Assembly: GCF_015672735.1 (NCBI RefSeq)
Contig: NZ_JADABY010000040.1
Coordinates: 1-44,719, forward strand
Reading direction: 5' to 3'
Length of the DNA stretch: 44,719 bases
Source of the DNA: Citrobacter sp. Res13-Sevr-PEB04-36
GTDB lineage: Bacteria > Pseudomonadota > Gammaproteobacteria > Enterobacterales > Enterobacteriaceae
Below the pieces are notes generated by a model. The model saw only the letters and a program-made list of their open reading frames with translations, made no database searches and had not been told where the DNA came from. The stretch's first letter is position 1. Every line of letters begins with the position of its first letter. Positions 30,151-40,870 of this stretch are shown piece after piece. The position numbers were made by a program, and so were the translations under genes.

Positions 30151-32205
30151 ATGGAACTGAAAGCTACTTCTCTTGGAAAACGTCTGGCGCAACACCCGTA
30201 CGATCGGGCCGTTATTCTTAATGCCGGGATCAAAGTTTCCGGCGATCGTCACGAGTATCTTATTCCATTCAATCAATTATTGGCTATTCATTGCAAACGA
30301 GGCCTGGTATGGGGGGAACTTGAATTTGTGCTCCCGGATGATAAGGTCGTGCGGTTGCATGGGACTGAATGGGCAGAAACTCAGCGTTTTCATCACCATC
30401 TCAACACGCTCTGGCAGCAATGGAGCCAGGAAATGAGCGAGGTCGCCGCAGCAGTTTTACAGGAGCAACTCGAGACGATTGCGGCCCGCACCCACGAAAA
30501 TAAATGGTTAACACACAACCAAACGGCGGGTCTGCAACAGCAAATCCGCCGCGCGTTTACGGCGCTGCCGCTGCCGGTTGAAAGGCTGGAGGAATTTGAC
30601 AACTGCCGCGAGGCGATACGGCAGTGCCAGGCATGGTTGAAGGACATTGCAGCCTGTCGTTTACAGCACAATCAGGTCTATACCGATGCAATGCTGACAG
30701 AGCACGCCGAGTTCTTTGAACAGATCGAATCTTCGCCGCTGAATCCGGCTCAGGCCCGGGCGGTGGTTAACGGTGAGCAATCATTACTCGTGCTTGCGGG
30801 CGCAGGAAGTGGCAAAACATCTGTGCTGGTGGCACGTGCAGGTTGGCTACTGGCAAAAGGCGATGCGCTGGCCGAACAAATTCTGCTGCTGGCGTTTGGT
30901 CGCAAAGCGGCCCAGGAGATGGACGAACGTATTCGCGAACGACTACATACAGAAGACATCACTGCGCGAACGTTCCACTCGCTGGCGCTGCACATCATCC
31001 AGCAGGGCAGTAAAAAAATTCCGACGGTAAGCAAGCTGGAAAACGATACTTCCGCACGCCATAAACTCTTTATTACCGCCTGGCGTCAGCAGTGTAGTGA
31101 GAAAAAGGCGCAGGCCAAAGGCTGGCGGCAATGGTTAGAAGAAGAGATGCAGTGGTCAGTCCCTGAAGGTAATTTTTGGGATGATGAAAAACTGCAACGT
31201 CGCCTGGCTCCGAGATTGGATCGTTGGGTTAGCCTGATGCGGATGCACGGCGGGGCGCAAGCGGAGATGATTGCCAATGCGCCGGAAGACATTCGCGATC
31301 TGTTCAGTAAACGTATCAAGCTCATGGCGCCACTGCTCAAAGCCTGGAAGAGCGCTCTGAAAGAAGAAAGTGCCGTTGATTTTTCCGGGTTAATTCATCA
31401 GGCCATCGTCATTCTGGAAAAGGGGCGCTTTATTAGTCCGTGGAAACATATTTTGGTTGATGAGTTTCAGGACATTTCCCCTCAACGAGCGGCGTTGCTG
31501 GCCGCATTGCGTAAACAAAATTCGCAAACTACCTTGTTTGCCGTGGGGGACGACTGGCAGGCGATTTATCGCTTTAGTGGCGCACAGCTTTCGTTGACTA
31601 CCGCCTTCCATCAAACCTTTGGTGAAGGCGATCGTTGTGATTTAGATACCACCTACCGTTTCAATAGCCGCATTGGTGAGGTAGCCAACGGCTTTATTCA
31701 GCAAAACCCGCATCAGCTTGCCAAACCGCTTAATAGCCTGACAGTTGGTGATAAAAAAGCGGTAACGTTGCTGGATGAAAGCCAGCTGGATGCGCTGCTG
31801 GATAAGCTGTCTGGTTTTGCGAAAGCCGATGAGAGAATTCTGGTACTGGCGCGCTATCATCATCTGAAACCTGCCAGCCTGGAGAAGGCGGCGACCCGTT
31901 GGCCCAAGCTACAGCTTGAGTTTATGACTATCCATGCCAGTAAAGGGCAGCAGGCGGATTACGTCATTATTGTCGGGCTTCATGACGGTAACGATGGTTT
32001 CCCGGCGCCAGCGCGTGAATCGATCATGGAAGAGGCGTTGCTGCCGACGGTGGAGGATTTTCCTGATGCAGAAGAAAGACGGTTGCTTTACGTGGCACTA
32101 ACGCGTGCGCGGCATCGGGTATGGCTGCTGTTTAACAAAGATACGCCGTCGCGTTTTGTTGATGAGCTTAAACAGCTGGATGTGCCGGTCACCCGTAAAC
32201 CCTGA
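30151..32205 (+). CDS. helD: DNA helicase IV
   Basis: Superfamily 1 (UvrD/Rep-like) 3'-5' helicase, 684 aa as in E. coli. Walker A GAGSGKTS has the catalytic Lys at residue 222. Motif II VDEFQD, motif III GDDWQAIYRFSGA, motif V TIHASKGQQADYVII and motif VI YVALTRARHRVW are all present. The ~200-residue N-terminal extension is characteristic of this helicase. The frame starts seven codons earlier at a GTG, but the ATG at 30151 matches the known N-terminus MELKATSLGKRLAQHPYDRAV. Confidence 0.96.
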   Translation: MELKATSLGKRLAQHPYDRAVILNAGIKVSGDRHEYLIPFNQLLAIHCKRGLVWGELEFVLPDDKVVRLHGTEWAETQRFHHHLNTLWQQWSQEMSEVAAAVLQEQLETIAARTHENKWLTHNQTAGLQQQIRRAFTALPLPVERLEEFDNCREAIRQCQAWLKDIAACRLQHNQVYTDAMLTEHAEFFEQIESSPLNPAQARAVVNGEQSLLVLAGAGSGKTSVLVARAGWLLAKGDALAEQILLLAFGRKAAQEMDERIRERLHTEDITARTFHSLALHIIQQGSKKIPTVSKLENDTSARHKLFITAWRQQCSEKKAQAKGWRQWLEEEMQWSVPEGNFWDDEKLQRRLAPRLDRWVSLMRMHGGAQAEMIANAPEDIRDLFSKRIKLMAPLLKAWKSALKEESAVDFSGLIHQAIVILEKGRFISPWKHILVDEFQDISPQRAALLAALRKQNSQTTLFAVGDDWQAIYRFSGAQLSLTTAFHQTFGEGDRCDLDTTYRFNSRIGEVANGFIQQNPHQLAKPLNSLTVGDKKAVTLLDESQLDALLDKLSGFAKADERILVLARYHHLKPASLEKAATRWPKLQLEFMTIHASKGQQADYVIIVGLHDGNDGFPAPARESIMEEALLPTVEDFPDAEERRLLYVALTRARHRVWLLFNKDTPSRFVDELKQLDVPVTRKP

Positions 32206-32208
32206 AAG

Positions 32209-32228
32209 CAGGCGGCAACAGCCGCCTG
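32209..32228. terminator. Hairpin between convergent helD and mgsA
   Basis: CAGGCGGC-AACA-GCCGCCTG is a perfect 8-bp stem (32209-32216 with 32221-32228) placed 4 to 8 bases from both stop codons. The T-tracts on either side are short, so termination efficiency is uncertain. Confidence 0.65.
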
Positions 32229-32236
32229 TATGTCTA

Positions 32237-32695
32237 TTATTTCAGACGCTCAGCCAGGTAGCGGGCGTAATCCGGGATCAGGATTTCCGTCTCATCGCTG
32301 AAATTTGGCGACTGAATAATAAAATCGGCCGTCGAAACGTTGGTTGCTACCGGAATGTTCCACACTGTTGCCAGGCGCAAGAGGGCTTTGACATCAGGAT
32401 CGTGAGGCACAGCATTGAGCGGATCCCAAAAGAAGATCAGCACATCAATTTTCCCTTCAGAAATCAGTGCACCCACCTGCTGGTCACCGCCCATTGGGCC
32501 GCTCAGCATGGCGTTGACGTCCATACCCGTCGCGCGCTGGATTAAATTTCCTGTCGTGCCTGTCGCATAGAGAACGTGTTGTTCCAGCAGCGGCTGGTGG
32601 CGTTCAACCCAGTTCATCAACATCTGTTTACAGTGATCGTGTGCAACCAGCGCAATATGCTTGCGTGCTGGCAATGTGCGAGTCGTCAATTCCAT
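32237..32695 (-). CDS. mgsA: Methylglyoxal synthase
   Basis: Converts dihydroxyacetone phosphate to methylglyoxal and phosphate, a bypass that relieves sugar-phosphate stress. The 152 residues equal E. coli MgsA. Catalytic Asp71 is in GPMGGDQQ; Asp91, His98 and Asp101 are in [14 protein letters not shown]. The phosphate-binding segment ATGTTGN (residues 44-50) is intact. It is monocistronic and convergent with helD. Confidence 0.97.
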   Translation of the reverse strand: MELTTRTLPARKHIALVAHDHCKQMLMNWVERHQPLLEQHVLYATGTTGNLIQRATGMDVNAMLSGPMGGDQQVGALISEGKIDVLIFFWDPLNAVPHDPDVKALLRLATVWNIPVATNVSTADFIIQSPNFSDETEILIPDYARYLAERLK

Positions 32696-32788
32696 AGTAC
32701 AGCTCCCAAGTTAACCTTGCTACAGAGTACTGGAAGCACTTGACGCTGCAAGAGAAAGACAAAAAAAATGCGTACATGGGCATAAATG

Positions 32789-33451
32789 TCATGAAGGGGG
32801 TTGCTTCTCTGCCCATTGCAGGAAGTTACTTCGCGTTTGCGCGTCGGCCTGCCCAAACCAATATTTTAAACGCTGTTCGGTGAGTGATTGCGACTGGGGG
32901 GGCACCCGGTCCAGTTCAGAAACCCCGGAGAGTAGTGAGCTGTCGTCTGCCATCATGGTGGCAAATTGCGGTAATGAAGCATGCTTAGCTGCTTTGTTAT
33001 AGCGTTCCGTTTCGAGCTCATAATCAACGATTTTTGTCGTAGATGTGATGGTCATAACATCCAGTTTGACCGGAATCGGCATGGCGTCGCCATCCAGCAG
33101 TTCCACTCGAGGGGTCTCATCGAAATGTGTCGCGTCTCGTTCGTTGCCCAGGCGCGGAAGATGAAAATTAACCTGACTGACGAGTTGGGTATCAAAGCTG
33201 ATCACCAGAGGGGGAGAAATATACAGCCGTTCTTCATGGCTGGACAGGCGAATGGTTTTCTCGACGCGAAAAACCAGCTGATGCCGACCGTTTTCCAGCT
33301 CAATGCTCTCTGCACCGCGTAACAATGAGCTGGAGACTTTTTTTCCGTCCAGTACCAGCAGGTCAATGTCGTTTGACAGACGCAGTGAGGTAGCAAAAAC
33401 GGATACCGGCAAACACAGGGTAATTAAGGCTGTCACAATGCCGGCTCTCAT
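32789..33451 (-). CDS. csgI: Curli assembly inhibitor CsgI (YccT), DUF2057
   Basis: Periplasmic DUF2057 protein, 220 aa as in E. coli YccT; in Salmonella it is reported to interfere with CsgA curli assembly (CsgI). It has a signal peptide [20 protein letters not shown] followed by [32 protein letters not shown]. No catalytic motif is evident. It is monocistronic, with GAGAACC upstream. Confidence 0.9.
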   Translation of the reverse strand: MRAGIVTALITLCLPVSVFATSLRLSNDIDLLVLDGKKVSSSLLRGAESIELENGRHQLVFRVEKTIRLSSHEERLYISPPLVISFDTQLVSQVNFHLPRLGNERDATHFDETPRVELLDGDAMPIPVKLDVMTITSTTKIVDYELETERYNKAAKHASLPQFATMMADDSSLLSGVSELDRVPPQSQSLTEQRLKYWFGQADAQTRSNFLQWAEKQPPS

Positions 33452-33622
33452 AGGGTTCTCCTGTTCAGAAAATACCTGAGTAGATGTATCAAAAGTTTTC
33501 GATAATCATGTTTACTAACATATAGACATAATTTCCAGTTTAGCTCTCATGCGCTGGTATGGGATGAATGGTTGCAACGTCAGGTTTGTCGTACACTTTG
33601 CAAAACAGCCTGGAGGAAGATG

Positions 33623-34036
33623 ATGAAAGAGACCGATATTGCTGGCATTTTGACATCCACCCGTACGATTGCGCTGGTAGGCGCGAGCGACAAACCCGAT
33701 CGTCCCAGCTATCGCGTGATGAAATATTTGCTCGATCAGGGCTATCACGTTATTCCTGTTTCACCCAAGGTTGCCGGGAAAACGTTACTGGGGCAGCAGG
33801 GTTACGCGACGCTGGCGGATGTGCCGGAGAAGGTGGATATGGTGGATGTCTTCCGTAATTCCGAAGCGGCCTGGGGGGTTGCGCAGGAGGCGATTGCCAT
33901 CGGGGCGAAGACCTTATGGATGCAGTTGGGTGTGATCAACGAGCCAGCGGCGGTGCTGGCGCGTGATGCGGGTCTGGCTGTGGTGATGGATCGCTGCCCG
34001 GCTATCGAGATCCCGAGACTGGGGCTGGCGAAATAA
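33623..34036 (+). CDS. yccU: CoA-binding domain protein YccU
   Basis: Small Rossmann-fold protein of the succinyl-CoA-synthetase-like CoA-binding family; its function is unknown. The 137 residues equal E. coli YccU. The opening [33 protein letters not shown] forms the nucleotide-binding beta-alpha unit, and [30 protein letters not shown] is the conserved C-terminal segment with one Cys. Of two adjacent ATGs (33620, 33623), the second is better spaced from GGAGG (33612-33616) and gives the family length. Confidence 0.94.
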   Translation: MKETDIAGILTSTRTIALVGASDKPDRPSYRVMKYLLDQGYHVIPVSPKVAGKTLLGQQGYATLADVPEKVDMVDVFRNSEAAWGVAQEAIAIGAKTLWMQLGVINEPAAVLARDAGLAVVMDRCPAIEIPRLGLAK

Positions 34037-34041
34037 GAACA

Positions 34042-34081
34042 AGCGGTTGCCGGTTGAGTTTATCGTCATCCGGCAACCGCT
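34042..34081. terminator. Long hairpin between convergent yccU and hspQ
   Basis: AGCGGTTGCCGG (34042-34053) pairs perfectly with CCGGCAACCGCT (34070-34081) across a 16-base loop. It sits 5 bases from each stop codon. There is no long T-tract, so it may act as a transcript-stabilising 3' end or a weak terminator. Confidence 0.65.
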
Positions 34082-34085
34082 AAAG

Positions 34086-34430
<345 letters not shown>

Positions 34431-34431
34431 C

Positions 34432-34460
34432 TATGTAAGGGCAATATTCCACTTTTCAAG
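34432..34460 (-). promoter_or_regulatory. Sigma-32 heat-shock promoter of hspQ
   Basis: On the minus strand CTTGAA (34455-34460) is a perfect sigma-32 -35 core. It is followed after 13 bases by CCCTTACATA (34432-34441), which fits the CCCCATnTA -10. It abuts the rlmI stop codon. E. coli hspQ is a known heat-shock gene. Confidence 0.75.
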
Positions 34461-35651
34461 TTACATGATGCGACAGGCAAACCCTTTCAGATACAGCCCT
34501 TCCGGGTAGGTAGCGATCACCGGATGATCGGCGGCCTGACGGAACTGCTCTATAAATTGTACATCACGACCTGCATCTAATGCGGCATCGGCGATGATTT
34601 TCTGAAATAAATCGGTCGTCATCAGTCCGGAACACGAGAACGTTAGCAGTACACCGCCAGGATTCAGTAGCTGAATAGCCAGCATATTGATGTCCTTATA
34701 ACCACGACAGGCGCCCATTAGCTGGCTTTTGTTTTCCACAAACTTCGGCGGATCCATCACGATGACATCAAACTTCTCACCGCGATCGCGATAGGCGCGC
34801 AGCAGTTTAAAGACGTCGTCACGCACAAATTCAGCTTTGCTCAGATCCAGCTTATTCAGTTCGACGTTTTGTCTGGCGATGTCCAGCGCTTCCTGTGAGG
34901 TATCAACGCTGACGACCTGGCTGCATCCGCCCATTAGCGCAGATACCGCGAAACCGCCGGTATAGGAGAAACAGTTCAGGACACGTTTGTCTTGTACATA
35001 ACGACGTGTGGCCAGACGGCTGTCGCGCTGATCCAGGTAGTAACCTGTCTTATGACCGTGCTGAATATCGACCAACAGCTTCATGCCATGTTCTTCAATC
35101 GGCAGCAGGGCCGGAGGCAGTTCGCCAGTGACGGGCCCCTGGGTCAGCTCCATACCTTCTTTTTTACGCACCGCAACATCGCTGCGGTCATAAATGGCGC
35201 ATTCAGGGAACACCGTTTGCAGGGCGCTAATCAGCGCGGCACGCTGATATTCAGCCCCGGCGCTGAGCAGTTGCAGGACCAGGAAACGGCCAAAACGGTC
35301 AATGGTGATACCCGGCAGACCGTCGGATTCTCCGGCAATCAAACGGTAGCTGTCCAGGCCGTCTTTCTTCGCCAGCCAATCGCGCCACGTCTTTGCTTGC
35401 TGCAAACGGCGGGTGAAGAAGTCGATATCAATTGATTCGGACTTGTCGAATGTCCAGACGCGTGCACGGATCTGCGACGCCGGTGACCAGGCTCCGCGTG
35501 CTAACCATTTACCCTGATGGTCAACAATATCGATGGTTTCACCCAGACTGGCTTTACCTTCCATACGGGCGACGGCACCGGAAAATACCCACGGATGGCG
35601 GCGAAGTAATGATTTTTCGCGCCCTTTGGCTAACACTAAACGTACACTCAT
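34461..35651 (-). CDS. rlmI: 23S rRNA m5C1962 methyltransferase RlmI
   Basis: SAM-dependent enzyme methylating C1962 of 23S rRNA. The 396 residues equal E. coli RlmI (YccW). Layout: N-terminal PUA domain (about 1-75), a central beta domain with the [13 protein letters not shown] hairpin, and a Rossmann methyltransferase with [20 protein letters not shown] and the catalytic region MDPPKF plus FSCSG carrying the catalytic Cys. It is divergent from yccX. Confidence 0.96.
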   Translation of the reverse strand: MSVRLVLAKGREKSLLRRHPWVFSGAVARMEGKASLGETIDIVDHQGKWLARGAWSPASQIRARVWTFDKSESIDIDFFTRRLQQAKTWRDWLAKKDGLDSYRLIAGESDGLPGITIDRFGRFLVLQLLSAGAEYQRAALISALQTVFPECAIYDRSDVAVRKKEGMELTQGPVTGELPPALLPIEEHGMKLLVDIQHGHKTGYYLDQRDSRLATRRYVQDKRVLNCFSYTGGFAVSALMGGCSQVVSVDTSQEALDIARQNVELNKLDLSKAEFVRDDVFKLLRAYRDRGEKFDVIVMDPPKFVENKSQLMGACRGYKDINMLAIQLLNPGGVLLTFSCSGLMTTDLFQKIIADAALDAGRDVQFIEQFRQAADHPVIATYPEGLYLKGFACRIM

Positions 35652-35745
35652 AATTTGCTATTCTGTCGATTCAAAGAAATGGGCGCCATTGTCCTGAGTT
35701 TTTCGAGGATTTGCAACGCGCAACGCGATGATAAGGAGAACCGTA

Positions 35746-36027
35746 ATGTCTAAAGTCTGCATTATTGCCTGGGTGCACGGCCGGGTACAGGGTGTGGGAT
35801 TTCGCTACACAACCCAGCATGAAGCGCAACGCCTGGGGTTGACCGGGTACGCCAAGAACATGGATGACGGTAGCGTAGAGGTTGTCGCCTGCGGCGAAAG
35901 CGAGCAGGTGGAACAGCTGATGAATTGGTTAAAGGCAGGGGGCCCGCGTAGCGCCAGGATAGAGAGAATTCTCAGTGAACCCCATCGTCCTGGCGATGAT
36001 TTAAAGGGATTTAGTATCCGCTATTAA
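35746..36027 (+). CDS. yccX: Acylphosphatase
   Basis: Hydrolyses the carboxyl-phosphate bond of acylphosphates. The 93 residues show the family signature [12 protein letters not shown] with catalytic Arg20 and [17 protein letters not shown] with Asn38. Cys5 and Cys49 correspond to the disulfide known in E. coli YccX. The frame opens six codons earlier, but the ATG at 35746 follows AAGGAGAA at ideal spacing. Its last 4 bases overlap the convergent tusE stop. Confidence 0.95.
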   Translation: MSKVCIIAWVHGRVQGVGFRYTTQHEAQRLGLTGYAKNMDDGSVEVVACGESEQVEQLMNWLKAGGPRSARIERILSEPHRPGDDLKGFSIRY

Positions 36028-36353
36028 ATACATTTTACCGGTTTAGGCAGACCCGCGATTTTGGTTGCTTGTTTAGCCGGACCTTTCGGAAACAGACGGT
36101 AAAGATAACGGCTGTTACCTTTGTCTTCGCCAAACTTGTTGGCCATCGCTTTTACCAGCATGCGGATGGCCGGAGACGTATTAAACTCCAGATAAAATTC
36201 GCGTACAAAGCGCACCACTTCCCAATGCTCGGGGGTCAGGGTAATACCTTCGTTTTCGGCAATGGTAGCAGCCAGCGGCTCACTCCACTCGGTGGTGTCT
36301 TTTAAATAGCCTTCGCTGTCGGTACTGATTTCTCTACCTTCAAAGATCAACAT
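36024..36353 (-). CDS. tusE: Sulfur relay protein TusE
   Basis: Last sulfur carrier of the TusABCDE relay, passing persulfide sulfur to MnmA for 2-thiouridine in tRNA; related to DsrC. The 109 residues equal E. coli TusE. The active Cys is the penultimate residue (Cys108, PKPVKCI). The conserved [23 protein letters not shown] block is present. It converges on yccX with a 4-base overlap. Confidence 0.96.
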   Translation of the reverse strand: MLIFEGREISTDSEGYLKDTTEWSEPLAATIAENEGITLTPEHWEVVRFVREFYLEFNTSPAIRMLVKAMANKFGEDKGNSRYLYRLFPKGPAKQATKIAGLPKPVKCI

Positions 36354-36390
36354 AATCCTTCACTGCGTTAGTCAAACTGGCGGCAGTTTA

Positions 36391-36420
36391 GCAAAAAAGA
36401 AAGCCCCGCATAAGCGGGGC
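36391..36420 (-). terminator. Rho-independent terminator of yccA
   Basis: GCCCCGC-ATAA-GCGGGGC (36403-36420) is followed on the minus strand by TTTCTTTTTTGC, just after the yccA stop codon. Confidence 0.88.
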
Positions 36421-36441
36421 CGTATAATGCGAGTTGACAAC

Positions 36442-37101
36442 TTAGTCGCGGCTGGCGAAGCCCAGAATGCTCAGCAGGCTGACGAAGATGTTGTACAGCG
36501 AAACATACAGGCTGACCGTTGCACGGATGTAGTTGGTTTCACCGCCACGGATGATATTGCTGGTTTCGAACAGGATAGCGCCTGAAGAAATCAGAATAAA
36601 CACCGCGCTGATGGCCAGATGCAGAGCCGGCAGCTGCAGGAAAATATTGGCAACCATACCAATCAGCACCACCACGATACCCGCCATCAGCATACCGCCG
36701 AGGAAGGACATGTCTTTACGGGTGGTCAGCACGTAAGCAGAGCAGCTGAAGAAGACCAGCGCGGTACCGCCCAGCGCCATGCCGATAACATCACCCATGC
36801 CTGCAGACAAGTAGGCATTCAGCATCGGTCCCAGAATGTAGCCCAGGAAGCCGGTGAAGGCGAAAGCTGACAGAATACCGACCGGCTTATCTGCCGTTTT
36901 ATAGGTCAGGAACATCAGGCCATACATACCGACCAGCGTCAGGATAAGACCCGGGGATGGCAGCATCAGCACGGTGCTAGCCGTTGCGGTGATGGCAGAA
37001 AACGCCAGCGTCAGGCTCAGCAGAAAATAGGTATTACGCAGCACTTTATGCGTGCTGAGTAGCGATGTACGGTCGCGCGATGAACTAATAATACGATCCA
37101 T
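36442..37101 (-). CDS. yccA: FtsH modulator YccA (Bax inhibitor-1 family)
   Basis: Inner-membrane protein with seven hydrophobic segments that inhibits FtsH and protects jammed SecY translocons; it belongs to the UPF0005/BI-1 family. The 219 residues equal E. coli YccA. The cytoplasmic N-terminus [30 protein letters not shown] is conserved and is the part FtsH grasps. The C-terminus ends [13 protein letters not shown] perfect CpxR box lies about 70-85 bp upstream. Confidence 0.95.
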   Translation of the reverse strand: MDRIISSSRDRTSLLSTHKVLRNTYFLLSLTLAFSAITATASTVLMLPSPGLILTLVGMYGLMFLTYKTADKPVGILSAFAFTGFLGYILGPMLNAYLSAGMGDVIGMALGGTALVFFSCSAYVLTTRKDMSFLGGMLMAGIVVVLIGMVANIFLQLPALHLAISAVFILISSGAILFETSNIIRGGETNYIRATVSLYVSLYNIFVSLLSILGFASRD

Positions 37102-37171
37102 GAGTCACTCTCTTATGACAGATGTAATTAATGACGGAGGATAATGAAATCGCGGGTAATGACACAGCGGT

Positions 37172-37186
37172 TTTACCCATCTTTAC
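37172..37186 (-). promoter_or_regulatory. CpxR box upstream of yccA
   Basis: On the minus strand GTAAA-GATGG-GTAAA is an exact match to GTAAA-N5-GTAAA. yccA is a known member of the Cpx envelope-stress regulon in E. coli, consistent with its role at the Sec translocon. Confidence 0.8.
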
Positions 37187-37372
37187 GCATTTTAACCCGC
37201 CAGACTTAAGCATTTTATTTCAGCAAAAGTGCCTGAATCAGATGTTACCACTTAATGTTTGAAAATGTCAGATCGATATCTGATAGGTAACTGAAAAATA
37301 TTGCGTTATCCACTACATCCCTTTAAGAGTGACTGCGGTGTCATCATAAAACAGAACAATAAGGTGCAGGGA

Positions 37373-39001
37373 ATGACTCAACAAAAATCGAAGGTATTTA
37401 CGTTTTCGCTGTTGACCGCCTGTTTGATATCGATAAACGGTGCGGTATGGGCTGCCAATGTTCCTGCAGGAACAACATTGGCCGAAAAACAGGAACTGGT
37501 GAGAAATAACGGGAGTGAACCTGCATCGTTGGATCCGCATAAAGTTGAAAGCAACGTTGAATTTACTTTAATCAGCGATATGTTCGACGGTCTGGTTGCC
37601 GTCAGTCAGGATGGGGCTATCGAGCCTCGACTGGCGGCATCCTGGGAGAATAAAGATAACACCGTCTGGACCTTTCATTTACGACCGGGCATTACCTGGT
37701 CTGATGGCTCTGCCATTACCGCACAGGATGTTGTCTGGAGCTGGCAGCGTCTGGTTTCACCGCAAACAGCTTCACCGTATGCCTCTTACCTTGGCAACAT
37801 GCATATAGCCAATGCTGTCGATATCGCACAGGGGAAAAAAGATCCCGCCACGCTGGGTGTAAAAGCACTGGATGATACCACGCTGGAAATTACCCTGACG
37901 CAACCGACGGCGGCGTTTCTGGCTATGCTGGCGCACCCGTCACTGGTGCCGCTGGATAAGGTACTGGTTGGCCGTTATGGCGATAAGTGGACCCGACCAG
38001 AGCATTTTGTCAGCAGTGGGCCGTACAAACTGTCGCAGTGGGTAGTGAATGAGCGAATTGTCGCGGTGCGTAATCCGCACTACTGGGATAACGCGCACAC
38101 GGTCATTGATAAAGTTACTTATCTGCCGATCAGTTCAGAAGCGGCAGACGTTAACCGTTACAAGGCCGGTGAAATCGATATTGTCTTGAGCGTGCCGGTG
38201 AATCAGTTTGCCCAGTTGAAAAAAACAATGGGTAACGAGCTTCACGTCTCACCGTTGTTATCAACTTATTACTACCAGTTTAATACGACCCGGGCGCCGT
38301 TTAACGACTCGCGCGTGCGTCGGGCGCTGAATATGGCGCTGGATAAAGACATCATTGCCCAAAAGGTGATGGGGCAGGGGCAGCGTGAAGCCTGGGTTAT
38401 CAGTCAGCCTGAAATTGGCGGGGTGACGTTATCCGCGCCAGAGTATGCGTCGTGGCCGCGGGATAAACGTATTGCGGAAGCGAAAAAACTTCTGGCAGAA
38501 GCCGGTTTTGGCCCTGAACATCCGCTTTCATTAAACTTGCTCTACAACACTTTCGAAACGCATCAGCGGATTGCGATTGCGGCATCGTCAATGTGGAAGA
38601 AAAATTTGGGCGTCGAGGTGACACTGCAAAACCAGGAGTGGAAAACGATGCTGGATACCATGCACACCGGTAATTTTGACGTGGTGCGCTATGCGTGGAT
38701 CGCCGATTACGATGATGCCTCGAGCTTCCTGAATATTTTCCGTACCGGTGATAGTGAGAACACGACCCAGTACAGCAACCCTGCCTATGATGACGCGATG
38801 AGTCATGCGGCGAAAGCAGGATCACTGGAAGAACGCGGGAAGTATTACCAGCAGGCGGAAGCGATTTTGGCTGAGGATGTGCCAGCCATTCCGATTTATC
38901 ATTATGTTCGTGCACATCTGGTGAAGCCGTGGGTAGGGGGATTTGCGCCGGATAACCGGGGCTATTACTACACCAAGGATATGTTCATCAAAAAACACTA
39001 A
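37373..39001 (+). CDS. Oligopeptide-binding protein, OppA/MppA-like (SBP family 5)
   Basis: Periplasmic peptide-binding protein of 542 aa with a signal peptide (MTQQKSKVFTFSLLTACLISINGAVWA, cleavage near residue 27) and no lipobox Cys. The mature part shows the family 5 signatures AEKQELVRNNGSEPASLDPHKVES, RPGITWSDGSAITAQDVVWSWQRL, YYYQFNTTRAPFNDSRVRRALNMALD and NLGVEVTLQNQEWKTMLDTMHTGNFDV. It resembles E. coli MppA and OppA throughout but differs enough to be a separate paralogue. The ATG at 37373 follows AGGTGCAGGGA; an in-frame TTG at 37301 is less likely. No permease or ATPase is nearby, so, like MppA, it may feed the OppBCDF transporter (inference). Confidence 0.88.
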   Translation: MTQQKSKVFTFSLLTACLISINGAVWAANVPAGTTLAEKQELVRNNGSEPASLDPHKVESNVEFTLISDMFDGLVAVSQDGAIEPRLAASWENKDNTVWTFHLRPGITWSDGSAITAQDVVWSWQRLVSPQTASPYASYLGNMHIANAVDIAQGKKDPATLGVKALDDTTLEITLTQPTAAFLAMLAHPSLVPLDKVLVGRYGDKWTRPEHFVSSGPYKLSQWVVNERIVAVRNPHYWDNAHTVIDKVTYLPISSEAADVNRYKAGEIDIVLSVPVNQFAQLKKTMGNELHVSPLLSTYYYQFNTTRAPFNDSRVRRALNMALDKDIIAQKVMGQGQREAWVISQPEIGGVTLSAPEYASWPRDKRIAEAKKLLAEAGFGPEHPLSLNLLYNTFETHQRIAIAASSMWKKNLGVEVTLQNQEWKTMLDTMHTGNFDVVRYAWIADYDDASSFLNIFRTGDSENTTQYSNPAYDDAMSHAAKAGSLEERGKYYQQAEAILAEDVPAIPIYHYVRAHLVKPWVGGFAPDNRGYYYTKDMFIKKH

Positions 39002-39074
39002 GTGGCAGAAGAGCATATTTATGCTGAATAAACGTTCAATCTGTTGTTATTTCAGTCGATTAACAATATTTTGA

Positions 39075-40343
<1,269 letters not shown>

Positions 40344-40351
40344 TTATTTGA

Positions 40352-40395
40352 TTAGATGGAGTAATTCACTAAGCTTTATTAGATGGACTCATTAA
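40352..40395. promoter_or_regulatory. Tandem TTAGATGGA repeats upstream of the aldo/keto reductase gene
   Basis: ATTAGATGGAGTAATT and ATTAGATGGACTCATT (cores TTAGATGGA at 40352-40360 and 40379-40387) are direct repeats with a 27-bp period. They lie 57-92 bp upstream of the aldo/keto reductase start. Their position and spacing suggest a regulator-binding region, but no regulator is identified in the window. Confidence 0.4.
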
Positions 40396-40438
40396 TCTTA
40401 TGGGACAACGCTGGTCGGCCTCGAGCCGGAAACGGCCT

Positions 40439-40738
40439 TTATCTCTCCGGATCCACCCGATCATCCATCAGGATATACTGCGCCGCTTTACGCGCGTATT
40501 GATCAATCAAAGGAACAAGCCGAGTAAAATGCTCGCTGGCACAGTGTGTATCGAGTGCTGCCCGGTCAGGCCACTCTTCAATGAAAATAAAATGCCCCAC
40601 ATCCTTTTCATCCCGGTATAAATCATAAGCAATACACAGGGGCTCTTTCCTCGTTGCCGCGATGAGTTCGCGGTATAAAGGGAGAACGTTGTCGACGTAC
40701 TCGGGTTTGATAAAATCTTCGGCGATGACCTTTAGCAT
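40439..40738 (-). CDS. Putative quinol monooxygenase (ABM domain)
   Basis: A 99-residue single-domain protein of the antibiotic-biosynthesis-monooxygenase fold, similar in build to YgiN: a dimeric ferredoxin-like alpha/beta protein. Typical features are MLKVIAEDFIKPEYVDNVLPLYRELIAATRKEPLCIAYDLYRD, then FIFIEEWPDRAALDTHCASEHFTRLVP with the conserved His residues. GAAGGAG precedes the ATG. It is on the same strand as the neighbouring aldo/keto reductase and LysE genes, but gaps of over 130 bases suggest a separate transcript. Substrate unknown. Confidence 0.85.
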   Translation of the reverse strand: MLKVIAEDFIKPEYVDNVLPLYRELIAATRKEPLCIAYDLYRDEKDVGHFIFIEEWPDRAALDTHCASEHFTRLVPLIDQYARKAAQYILMDDRVDPER

Positions 40739-40870
40739 GCGAACTCCTTCATTAAAAATGGTACAAGGCTTTTTACGGGTAATGCCAGCCTCAAGGGCCG
40801 GTCAGCGCCAGAAACAGACGCTAAGATTTAATAAATCTGCCGACAAATGGCCAGCAGACTTTTCAGGATA

